Below are positions 56,624 to 64,000 of a DNA stretch of 64,000 nt, in pieces. The DNA is from Paracoccaceae bacterium. GTDB lineage: Bacteria; Pseudomonadota; Alphaproteobacteria; Rhodobacterales; Rhodobacteraceae. Under the pieces are notes generated by a model that ran no database searches, was not told the DNA's origin, and saw nothing but the letters and a program-made list of their open reading frames with translations. The stretch covers positions 1-64,000 of the forward strand of contig VYFX01000077.1 in assembly GCA_009842205.1 (NCBI GenBank), in the 5' to 3' direction. The position numbers and the translations under genes were made by a program. Each line of letters begins with the position of its first letter. Position 1 is the first letter of the stretch.

Positions 56624-57379
56624 TTGTTAAAAATTGAAAATTTGCATGCAATTCTCGAAGAGGAGGACAAACCCATACTCAAGGGTGTCAATCTAAAGGT
56701 AAAACCCGGCGAGGTACATGCCATAATGGGACCAAATGGATCAGGCAAATCAACCCTGTCATATATCATTTCCGGGCGCGATGGTTATGAAGTTCCCGAA
56801 GGTTCAATTACCTACAATGATGAAGATATCCTTGAATTGGAACCCGAAGAGAGGGCTGCCATGGGGGTCTTTCTGGCATTCCAGTATCCTGTGGAAATTC
56901 CGGGAGTTGGCAATATGACCTTCCTTAGAACAGCCTTTAATGCATTAAAGAAAGCAAGGGGTGAGGAAGAAATCTCCGCAAGTGACTTTCTGAAGCTGGT
57001 AAGAACAAAAGCCAAGGAACTGAACATAAGTCCCGACCTATTGAAGCGTCCGGTAAATTACGGATTTTCAGGTGGGGAGAAGAAAAGAAACGAAATTTTG
57101 CAAATGGCTGTTCTTGAACCCTCCTTGTGTGTCCTGGATGAAACCGATTCCGGCTTGGATATTGATGCCATGAAGCAGGTATCTGAAGGGGTAAACGCCT
57201 TGCGAGACCCTGACCGTGCAATAATCGTAATCACACATTACCAAAGATTATTGAACCATATACAACCTGACATTGTACATGTCATGGTTGATGGAAGTAT
57301 CGTCCAATCTGGTGGAGCTGAACTTGCTTTGGATATAGAAAACAACGGGTACTTGAATATCCTCAGTAATCTGAATTGA
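56624..57379 (+). CDS. sufC: Fe-S assembly ATPase SufC
   Basis: 251-residue ABC-type ATPase: Walker A GPNGSGKST, signature FSGGEKKRNEILQM, Walker B CVLDETDSGLDIDAMKQV. Starts at a TTG with AAGGAG about 8 nt upstream. Works with SufB and SufD. Confidence 0.95.
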   Translation: MLKIENLHAILEEEDKPILKGVNLKVKPGEVHAIMGPNGSGKSTLSYIISGRDGYEVPEGSITYNDEDILELEPEERAAMGVFLAFQYPVEIPGVGNMTFLRTAFNALKKARGEEEISASDFLKLVRTKAKELNISPDLLKRPVNYGFSGGEKKRNEILQMAVLEPSLCVLDETDSGLDIDAMKQVSEGVNALRDPDRAIIVITHYQRLLNHIQPDIVHVMVDGSIVQSGGAELALDIENNGYLNILSNLN

Positions 57380-57430
57380 TTTCAATCCACCCTAATGAGC
57401 AAAATTATTTTAGAGAAGTAGCTTCTGATC

Positions 57431-58648
57431 ATGTTGACAGTAAACAAAGGCGGGTACAATTTCCCGAAAAGAGGGGATGAATATTGGAAGTTTACCAAGC
57501 CCGACCAATTTGTGGAAATTTCCGAGCAGGCTTGTCAGACCCAGCTTCATGATAACATAAAAGCCAAGTCTCCTGCAAAAGCAACAGCATTATACAATTT
57601 GGACGGCATGGACAAAATCAAGTTTGTCCTGCAACCCAACGAGCTTTTGTTCGATCAATCCGACAGGAGAATTTCCAGTACCCTGGAGGCAGGATTTAAA
57701 AACCTCTATCAAGGAAAATCTTCATGGATAGATGCCATTGCAGGCGTTATCGAAAGCAGAATCCAGAAACCGATTCCCAGACCGTTTGCCAAATACTGCA
57801 TTGACCATAGTCAAACCGGCCTTTGCCTTTGGGCCAAGGGAAAAATCGCTGATCCCATAATTTTGAGCTATGGGGAAGGTTTCGCTGGAAGTGAACATCT
57901 GGTTCATAACATCATCAGGGTTTCATCCGGTGCCAAGTTGACCCTTGTCGAGATTGGCAATCCCTGGTCGGGAGTGAATATGGTCAATGAGGTTCATGTC
58001 GAACCCAAGGGAGAATTCAACCATATCAGAATTGCCGTCGGAAATACTGAGGCCCAAAGTCTGATCCACCAATATGCCAGGGTCGATGAAGCAGCCTCCC
58101 TTAAATCCTTCTCGCTATTCGGAAACTCTACCTTGACCCGAAATGAGCACATAATCGAACTGCCTGAGGATGATGCCAATGCACATGTGTCTGGGGTGTT
58201 TGTGGGTAGTGGCAATGTTTCACAGGATGATACGGTATTCATAAGGCACGAAGGACTTAATGGTACCAGTCGGCAGGTTTTCCGAAAAGTCCTCAACAAC
58301 GGGGCAACTGGTGTATTTCAAGGTAAAATTCATGTGAATCCAGGTTCTCAGAAAACCGATGGATATCAAAAAAGCCAGGCATTGCTTCTGGATGAAAAAA
58401 GCCAGTTTCTTGTAAAACCGGAACTTGAAATCTATGCTGATGATGTTTCCTGTTCACATGGTTCTACCTGCGGCAGCATTGATACCAACTCACTCTATTA
58501 CCTTCGATCGAGGGGAATCTCGAAAGATGAAGCCATATCAATGTTATCACTCGGGTTTTTGAAGGAAGTTCTGGATGAAATCGAAAGTGAAGAAATTGTT
58601 GAAACCCTTGAGGAGTTGCTGACTGACATGGTCAACAATGCCATCTGA
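57431..58648 (+). CDS. sufD: Fe-S assembly protein SufD
   Basis: 405-residue SufD of the SufBCD complex; typical C-terminal RQVFRKVLNNGATGVFQGKIHV, ADDVSCSHGSTCGSIDTNSLYYLRSRG. The next gene starts inside its stop codon region. No cysteine needed for scaffold function as in SufB is expected. Confidence 0.94.
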   Translation: MLTVNKGGYNFPKRGDEYWKFTKPDQFVEISEQACQTQLHDNIKAKSPAKATALYNLDGMDKIKFVLQPNELLFDQSDRRISSTLEAGFKNLYQGKSSWIDAIAGVIESRIQKPIPRPFAKYCIDHSQTGLCLWAKGKIADPIILSYGEGFAGSEHLVHNIIRVSSGAKLTLVEIGNPWSGVNMVNEVHVEPKGEFNHIRIAVGNTEAQSLIHQYARVDEAASLKSFSLFGNSTLTRNEHIIELPEDDANAHVSGVFVGSGNVSQDDTVFIRHEGLNGTSRQVFRKVLNNGATGVFQGKIHVNPGSQKTDGYQKSQALLLDEKSQFLVKPELEIYADDVSCSHGSTCGSIDTNSLYYLRSRGISKDEAISMLSLGFLKEVLDEIESEEIVETLEELLTDMVNNAI

Positions 58649-59136
58649 TGTCACTAGTTCAAGATACCTTCCTGACTTACAGTTCACCAAGGAAAACCAT
58701 TAGGTCCCGATTAGTTTCCACCAGTGAAGCAGACGCCCTGATTTATTTGATGATGGGATTAGTATTTAACTTTATTGGTTCGATACCCTTCCTCCTTGAT
58801 TCCTCGGGTGAAATTCCCATCACGGCATTTCTTTCTGCAAACTTTATTGGTGTCGTAATCTTTGCACCACTGCTATTTTATTTTATTTCCGTTTTAGGTA
58901 AATTTGCAGTTATGATACTGGGATGGCGGATCAGGTGGATTCATTCAAGGATTGCATTGTTTTGGGCCTTTTTTATTGTATTTCCCCTAATCATGGCGAA
59001 AGGAATGATTACATATATTCCAATGAAATATGGCGAAATCCTGCAAGATAGTTTTTCCATTTTGATTTTTGCCTTTTTCCTGACCATTTGGCTTTTGGGA
59101 CTGCATGAAGCAAACAAACTTAAAGATCACATATGA
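58648..59136 (+). CDS. YIP1-like membrane protein
   Basis: 162-residue protein with about five hydrophobic helices: IYLMMGLVFNFIGSIPFLL, FLSANFIGVVIFAPLLFYFI and IALFWAFFIVFPLIMA. The length and helix layout fit the YIP1 family that often follows sufD in Rhodobacterales. The ATG overlaps the sufD stop by one base. Exact role in iron-sulfur assembly is unknown. Confidence 0.78.
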   Translation: MSLVQDTFLTYSSPRKTIRSRLVSTSEADALIYLMMGLVFNFIGSIPFLLDSSGEIPITAFLSANFIGVVIFAPLLFYFISVLGKFAVMILGWRIRWIHSRIALFWAFFIVFPLIMAKGMITYIPMKYGEILQDSFSILIFAFFLTIWLLGLHEANKLKDHI

Positions 59137-59708
59137 CAAACGATTTGCAGCAATTGATTACCATAACCCTAAAGGATCCTAGGGGAGCGGCCAAACATAC
59201 CCAGGAATTTGCCCTTCCCATTACTCAACTATTACAGTTGGCAGTTTTGGTATGTCTTGTGGGTTCCATTTTAACTTCACTGCAAATTTCATTATATCCT
59301 GCTGATAGCGGACCTACTTTTCCCCTCGGTAATTTTGCACCCTTTTCAGTTGCATTTTACGGTTTTTTGAGTTTTGCCATTTTAACCTTGGGAACCTTTC
59401 TCGGTGGCAAACTTTTCGGAGGCAAGGGTACCCTCCCGGCTACGCTATTGAACTTAACCCTTATCCAATCCATAATGGTCGGAATTCAAATAATAAATCT
59501 GGTTGCTGGCTTGATTCTACCGGCAACGATTGCAAGTTGGATCGGCATAATCGGGTTCGCCTATTTCATCTTTCTCTTTTGTATTTTTGTTGCTGAATTG
59601 CACAAGTTCCGGTCCCCATTCATGGTATTTCTCGGTTCCTTGGGGTTTTTCCTTATTTTGGTTCTGGTATTTGGTTCAATCGTCCTTTGGTTGGTGGCAA
59701 GTGTTTAG
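59133..59708 (+). CDS. second YIP1-like membrane protein
   Basis: 191-residue protein with about five hydrophobic helices (LLQLAVLVCLVGSILTSLQI, FSVAFYGFLSFAILTLGTFL). It overlaps the previous gene by four bases (ATGA) and the next by eight, a tight tandem pair. Relationship to the first YIP1-like protein by helix layout suggests heteromeric action. Confidence 0.78.
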   Translation: MTNDLQQLITITLKDPRGAAKHTQEFALPITQLLQLAVLVCLVGSILTSLQISLYPADSGPTFPLGNFAPFSVAFYGFLSFAILTLGTFLGGKLFGGKGTLPATLLNLTLIQSIMVGIQIINLVAGLILPATIASWIGIIGFAYFIFLFCIFVAELHKFRSPFMVFLGSLGFFLILVLVFGSIVLWLVASV

Positions 59709-60930
59709 TACAGAAGAAATTCAAAAAATAAGGGATGAATTCCCGATCCTTGCGAGACAAGTCAACCAAAATCAACTGGTCTATCTGGACAATAGTGCTT
59801 CATCCCAGAAACCCCGCCAAGTCATTGATGCAATAGGTAACTTTTACCAAAGTGAATATGCCAACGTACATCGGGGATTACACTACCTCTCCAATTTCGC
59901 TACTGAAAAGTATGAGGGGGTCAGAAGCAAGATTGCCAAGTTCATCAACGCCAAAAACACCCATGAAATCATATACACCAGCGGATCAACTGAAGGTATT
60001 AATATTGTAGCTTACAGTTGGGCTTGGCCTAGGTTGAAGACAGGGGACGAGATAATCCTGTCCGTACTTGAGCATCACGCCAATATCGTACCCTGGAATT
60101 TTCTGAGGGAACGAAGCGGAATTGTCATAAAGTGGGTCGAGCCTGATCAATTCGGCAATTTGGATCCTCAGGCTTTTCAGGATCAAATCACCGACAAGAC
60201 CAAATTGATTTCGGTAACCCAAATATCGAATGCATTGGGTACGGTTGTTGATGTTAAATCAATAATTGAAATCGGTCACAATTTTGGCATACCCGTATTG
60301 GTCGATGCTTCCCAATCAGCAGTACATCAAGCCATAGATGTTCAGGACCTTGATGTAGATTTTCTTGTTTTTACCGGTCATAAGATTTACGGCCCAACTG
60401 CATCGGGTGCATTATATGTCAAAGAAAAACACTTGGGAGATTTTGTACCATTCAAAGGTGGTGGTGACATGATTGATGAGGTGACCAGGGACCATATTAC
60501 ATATGCAAAACCACCTCGAATGCTTGAAGCAGGTACACCGGCAATTGCCCAAATGATTGGCTTGGGAGTTGCCATTGATTACGTCACCGCAATCGGAATG
60601 GATAAAATACAGGCTCACGAAAAATCGGTAAGGGATTATGCCCTAGAACGATTTGCTGAATTGAATTGGCTCAAATTATATGGTTCAACCAAAGATCAGG
60701 CGGCGATTTTTTCATTTACAATGGGTGAAGTCGCTCATCCACATGATTTATCGACCATACTTGATCAAAAGGGTATCGCCGTGAGGGCAGGGCATCATTG
60801 TGCCCAACCTCTCATGAACTTTCTTGGTGTAAACGCCACTTGCAGGGCCTCGTTTGCCTTGTACAACACCAAGGAAGAAGTGGATAAATTGATTGATGGA
60901 TTAGTTCTGTGCAGAAAGCTCTTTGACTAA
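59701..60930 (+). CDS. sufS: cysteine desulfurase SufS
   Basis: 409-residue class II desulfurase. Motifs: VYLDNSASSQKPRQV, PLP lysine in VFTGHKIYGPTASG, and the active cysteine in RAGHHCAQPLMNF. The GTG at 59701 is the start; the frame opens earlier (59587) inside the YIP1 gene, with a leader unlike SufS. It is the last gene of the SUF operon; no sufE, sufA or sufT-like gene follows. Confidence 0.93.
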   Translation: MFSTEEIQKIRDEFPILARQVNQNQLVYLDNSASSQKPRQVIDAIGNFYQSEYANVHRGLHYLSNFATEKYEGVRSKIAKFINAKNTHEIIYTSGSTEGINIVAYSWAWPRLKTGDEIILSVLEHHANIVPWNFLRERSGIVIKWVEPDQFGNLDPQAFQDQITDKTKLISVTQISNALGTVVDVKSIIEIGHNFGIPVLVDASQSAVHQAIDVQDLDVDFLVFTGHKIYGPTASGALYVKEKHLGDFVPFKGGGDMIDEVTRDHITYAKPPRMLEAGTPAIAQMIGLGVAIDYVTAIGMDKIQAHEKSVRDYALERFAELNWLKLYGSTKDQAAIFSFTMGEVAHPHDLSTILDQKGIAVRAGHHCAQPLMNFLGVNATCRASFALYNTKEEVDKLIDGLVLCRKLFD

Positions 60931-60976
60931 TTTCCATGCATGTCAATTTTCTGATTGAATACGATTTACCGTTATC

Positions 60977-62038
60977 ATGACAGAACCTGTTTGCTCAATT
61001 GAAGAAGTAATAGCCGGCTTTCCCATCCCGGTAATTCTTGTTGATAAATCAATGATGATAATTTCAACCAATTCCGAGGCAACAAAGTACTTTAATTCAC
61101 CACTGGTTGGGAACTCCCTCTATTTGCTGTTCAGACAGCCGGATGTGTTGAAGTGTATCAGGGAATCGCTTTCTGAAAGTGAAGTCAAGATTGCAAATAT
61201 CAGTGAAACCAGAAATGAAATCGAAAAAAACCTCACCCTCATGTTCAATCCTGTTGGTTTGAGTTCTCAAGATGAGAAGGTATTGGTAATTTCCTTGATC
61301 GATGAATCCGTCAGGGGAAGTGCCGAACAAATGAGAAGGGATTTTGTTGCCAATGTCAGCCATGAACTCAAAACTCCACTCACATCATTGTCCGGATTTA
61401 TTGAAACCCTGAAAAATGATAGTTGGGATGATCCCCAAGCCAGAATAAAATTCCTTGAAATAATGGAAAACGAAGCCTTTCGCATGAACAGGCTGGTTCG
61501 TGATTTGTTGTCTCTTTCAAAGGTGGAAGTAAAAGAAACTACAGAACCTTCCAGGGAAGTCAATCTCAGTGATGTGCTGGATATAGCCAAGAACACCATG
61601 CGGCCTCTAACTCAAAAATATGAAACCCGTATCCATATATGCGGATTGAATTCGAATTTTGCAATTCGGGGAGACAAGGATCAACTCATTCAAGTATTCA
61701 ACAACCTTTTGGAAAATGCGATAAAATATGGTCCGGTCAAAGGCAACGTTGAATTGAATTGTGAATTGGTGAAAGAAAATTACCTGTCCAATCAGGACCA
61801 TGTCAAGATTGACATCAGGGATTACGGAAAGGGATTTGATCCCATACACATACCCAGACTTACAGAAAGGTTTTACAGGATAGACAAACACCGTTCTCGA
61901 GAAGTTGGTGGGACTGGGTTAGGTCTGGCAATCGTTAAACATATATTGAATAGACACCGGGGAAGGCTGGAAATTTCAAGTGATATTGGCAAGGGAAGCG
62001 TGTTCTCGGTTATCCTTCCCTTGCTGTCTCAAAACTAG
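60977..62038 (+). CDS. phoR: phosphate-regulon sensor kinase PhoR (soluble form)
   Basis: 353-residue histidine kinase. A PAS-like N-terminus (VIAGFPIPVILVDKSMMIIS to about 110) is followed by the phospho-acceptor His129 in FVANVSHELKTPL, N box NLLENAIKYG, G1 DYGKGFDP and G2 GGTGLGLAIV. No transmembrane segments are visible, unlike enterobacterial PhoR, so sensing must be indirect, likely through PstSCAB-PhoU. Its usual downstream partners pstSCA are missing here; pstB follows after 125 nt. Confidence 0.9.
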   Translation: MTEPVCSIEEVIAGFPIPVILVDKSMMIISTNSEATKYFNSPLVGNSLYLLFRQPDVLKCIRESLSESEVKIANISETRNEIEKNLTLMFNPVGLSSQDEKVLVISLIDESVRGSAEQMRRDFVANVSHELKTPLTSLSGFIETLKNDSWDDPQARIKFLEIMENEAFRMNRLVRDLLSLSKVEVKETTEPSREVNLSDVLDIAKNTMRPLTQKYETRIHICGLNSNFAIRGDKDQLIQVFNNLLENAIKYGPVKGNVELNCELVKENYLSNQDHVKIDIRDYGKGFDPIHIPRLTERFYRIDKHRSREVGGTGLGLAIVKHILNRHRGRLEISSDIGKGSVFSVILPLLSQN

Positions 62039-62163
62039 TTGATGAAGACACATCATTTTGAAGGATTGTCAAATTTCACAAAACCTTCAAGTTTTGCTGT
62101 TTCAATAACTCTGATTTTGGATTAGATTGTAGAAAATGACTGAATTCTAGTGGTTATACCAAA

Positions 62164-62925
62164 GTGTCCAGAAATAAGATAACGACCAGAAACGTAAGTG
62201 TTTCCTATTCCGGAAAACAGGCCTTGTTTGATGTGTCACTTGATATCCAGGATAAAACCGTAACATCGTTGATTGGCCCTTCAGGCTGTGGTAAATCCAC
62301 TTTTCTGAGGTGTATCAACCGTATGAATGATACCATACCCCAATGTCGGGTTAGTGGCCGAATCGAAATTGATGGTGAAGATATCCACAAGAAATCGGTT
62401 GACCCCGTTCTGTTGAGAGCCAGGGTTGGCATGGTTTTTCAGAAACCCAACCCGTTTCCAAAATCAATATTCGACAATGTGGCTTATGGACCAAGAATTC
62501 ATGGTTTGGCCAACAACAAGCAGGAACTGGAAGACATTGTGCATAAGTCATTGAGAAATGCCGCACTATGGGATGAAGTCAAGGATCGTTTGCAGGAACC
62601 GGGAACCGGGCTGTCGGGTGGACAGCAACAGCGTTTGTGCATCGCCAGGGCAATTGCGACACAACCCGAGGTATTGTTAATGGATGAACCCTGTTCAGCA
62701 CTGGACCCAATTGCAACTTCACAGATCGAGGACCTGATTGACCAGTTGAAGAATGATTATACAGTGGTAATCGTTACCCACTCAATGTCGCAGGCTGCTA
62801 GGATAAGCCAGATGACCGCATTTTTCCATCTCGGGTATTTGATCGAGCAAAATGCAACAAATGTAATTTTTACCAATCCTTCAGACGAAAAAACCGAAAG
62901 CTATATTACCGGTAGAATAGGTTGA
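62164..62925 (+). CDS. pstB: phosphate ABC transporter ATP-binding protein PstB
   Basis: 253-residue ATPase. Walker A is GPSGCGKST with [10 protein letters not shown]; signature [16 protein letters not shown]; Walker [21 protein letters not shown]. The start is GTG. It serves PstC/PstA encoded at the other end of the window. phoU follows with a short gap. Confidence 0.95.
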   Translation: MSRNKITTRNVSVSYSGKQALFDVSLDIQDKTVTSLIGPSGCGKSTFLRCINRMNDTIPQCRVSGRIEIDGEDIHKKSVDPVLLRARVGMVFQKPNPFPKSIFDNVAYGPRIHGLANNKQELEDIVHKSLRNAALWDEVKDRLQEPGTGLSGGQQQRLCIARAIATQPEVLLMDEPCSALDPIATSQIEDLIDQLKNDYTVVIVTHSMSQAARISQMTAFFHLGYLIEQNATNVIFTNPSDEKTESYITGRIG

Positions 62926-62939
62926 TTAAGGAGTATCAA

Positions 62940-63665
62940 ATGGAATCAAAGCACATTCATTCCGCCTTTGATGATGAACTGAATCAGATAACAACCCAAC
63001 TTGTTACCATGGGTGGCATGGTGGAAAATGCCTTGAGACTTACCAACAAATCCCTGAAAAAAAGAGATTCTCGAATTGCCGAAGAAGTTGTGGCTGGGGA
63101 TGATGAAATTGATTTCATGGAAGAGGAAATTACCAATTCAGCCATTAAACTCCTGGCCTTGTGGCAACCTCAGGCAAAGGATCTCAGGACTATTGTTGTT
63201 ATTATGAAAATTGCAACAAATCTTGAGAGAATAGGGGACTATGCAAAAAACATTGCCAAAAGGATTGATGAAGTACTCAATTATGATGGTAAGGAAAAAT
63301 TGGCTATCGGTTCGGTCAGAAGACTTACCAAGGCTGTACAAGTTCAAATAAAGGAAACATTGGATTCATTTATCCAGCAGGACATTGAGAAAGCGGAATC
63401 AATCATTATCAAGGATGAAGACATAGATCAGATGTACAACTCGCTTTTCCGTGAACATCTGACATTCATGATGGAAGATGCCCGTAATATTTCCACTACA
63501 ATGCATTTGCTGTTTATTGCAAAGAACCTGGAGAGGATAGGTGATCATTCAACCGGAATTGCCGAGCAGATTATTTTTCTGGTTTCCGGCAAACTACCTA
63601 AGGACAATCGTTCAAAGCTTGTAACAACCTCCTTTGATGAACTTGCAGAAAATCAGGATGATTAA
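62940..63665 (+). CDS. phoU: phosphate signalling regulator PhoU
   Basis: 241-residue two-domain PhoU with paired metal-binding helical repeats: ATNLERIGDYAKNIAKR and AKNLERIGDHSTGIAEQ. Links the transporter to PhoR and down-regulates it when phosphate is ample. The start is the ATG at 62940 with AAGGAG just upstream; a TTG at 62922 would place that ribosome site inside the gene. Its stop overlaps the phoB start. Confidence 0.94.
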   Translation: MESKHIHSAFDDELNQITTQLVTMGGMVENALRLTNKSLKKRDSRIAEEVVAGDDEIDFMEEEITNSAIKLLALWQPQAKDLRTIVVIMKIATNLERIGDYAKNIAKRIDEVLNYDGKEKLAIGSVRRLTKAVQVQIKETLDSFIQQDIEKAESIIIKDEDIDQMYNSLFREHLTFMMEDARNISTTMHLLFIAKNLERIGDHSTGIAEQIIFLVSGKLPKDNRSKLVTTSFDELAENQDD

Positions 63666-64000
63666 TGGAAAGGAACCTTCCGGTAGTTTTGATCGCTGAG
63701 GATGACCAATCCCATATGGAACTGCTTTCCTACAACCTTGAGAACTCCGGGTTCAAGGTCATAAAGGCATCAAACGGACGTGATGCCCTGGATTTGACAA
63801 AGGAATTCAAACCTGACATTGTATTATTAGACTGGATGTTGCCCAAGCTGTCCGGTATAGAAGTGTGCACCTATTTGAGAGCATCACAGTACTTACAGGA
63901 CATACCCGTCATTATCGTCTCGGCCCGTGAAGATGAAGAAGACAGGGTGCATGGTCTTGAGATCGGTGCCGATGATTATATCGTCAAGCCATTCTCTGTT
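63665..64000 (+). CDS. phoB: phosphate response regulator PhoB (partial)
   Basis: The first 112 codons of an OmpR-type response regulator; the gene runs off the window. Receiver residues are present: acidic pair Asp13-Asp14 (LIAEDDQSH), phosphorylation site Asp56 (VLLDWMLP), the conserved Thr/Ser region IIVSAREDEED, and Lys in YIVKPFS. The start overlaps the phoU stop (TAATG). Expected winged-helix DNA-binding domain lies beyond position 64000. Paired with PhoR upstream. Confidence 0.93.
   Translation, partial: MERNLPVVLIAEDDQSHMELLSYNLENSGFKVIKASNGRDALDLTKEFKPDIVLLDWMLPKLSGIEVCTYLRASQYLQDIPVIIVSAREDEEDRVHGLEIGADDYIVKPFSV

Noticed and set aside
1-64000. CRISPR arrays, rRNA genes, insertion sequences
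   Set aside because: No regularly spaced repeats, rRNA sequence or transposase genes were found on reading through the window.

Overview
The window looks like chromosome of a lower-GC alphaproteobacterium, most probably Rhodobacterales or a close relative. This is inferred from gene order and family type, not from a tree. Pointers are rplU-rpmA-obgE-proB-proA, recA-alaS-DUF1330 facing icd, lipA next to a COQ10-like gene, aroK-aroB near xerD and a CNNM/CorC protein, and a SUF operon led by a single-cysteine IscR with paired YIP1-like membrane proteins. There is no CRISPR array, rRNA operon, prophage or recognisable insertion sequence. Base composition is AT-rich (roughly 40-45% GC by eye), except for two short stretches at about 14.06-15.02 kb and 16.65-17.26 kb that look acquired.

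Layout: 0.2-4.2 kb holds tRNA-Ser(CGA) and pstSCA. 4.4-8.7 kb holds L21 with an unusual acidic N-terminus, L27, ObgE and the proline enzymes ProB and ProA. 8.8-17.3 kb is a cell-envelope and accessory stretch: a DUF882 peptidase, an L,D-transpeptidase, lpxD with an acyl carrier protein and ketoacyl synthase, a foreign-looking alpha/beta hydrolase, an IalB-like protein and a RHH/ParE toxin-antitoxin pair. 17.4-23.3 kb holds CNNM/CorC, XerD, a large secreted protein with a tiny membrane protein in front of it, and AroK-AroB. 23.4-28.4 kb holds an orphan radical-SAM protein and zwf-pgl-pgi. 28.5-29.9 kb is a CsoR-type repressor and a permease with tandem palindromic operators.

30.2-36.4 kb is a branched-chain-amino-acid-type ABC importer with an Asp/Glu/hydantoin racemase and a divergent GntR/FCD regulator. 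36.8-41.1 kb is a one-carbon/corrinoid module: an ASKHA ferredoxin reactivator, a methyl-THF methyltransferase, a MetF-like reductase and a small 'virulence factor' protein. 41.2-46.7 kb holds RlmE, a metallo-beta-lactamase-fold hydrolase, RecA and AlaS. 47.0-49.7 kb is a bufferin-type operon: a DUF2282 precursor peptide, a DUF692/MNIO oxidase, a DUF2063 partner and DoxX. 49.8-60.9 kb holds Icd, LipA, the COQ10-like protein and the SUF operon. 61.0-64.0 kb holds phoR-pstB-phoU-phoB, with phoB cut by the window edge.

Most notable points: the bufferin operon, a RiPP-like copper-handling system lying between DUF1330 and icd; the phosphate regulon split so that pstSCA is about 57 kb from phoR-pstB-phoU-phoB; the corrinoid module with no corrinoid protein or substrate methyltransferase beside it; a 45-residue membrane-protein gene easily missed by gene callers; and several well-formed control sites (tandem CsoR operators, a promoter-embedded palindrome for the toxin-antitoxin pair, TTGT-NN-ACAA boxes for the GntR regulator, and a terminator inside the ABC operon).
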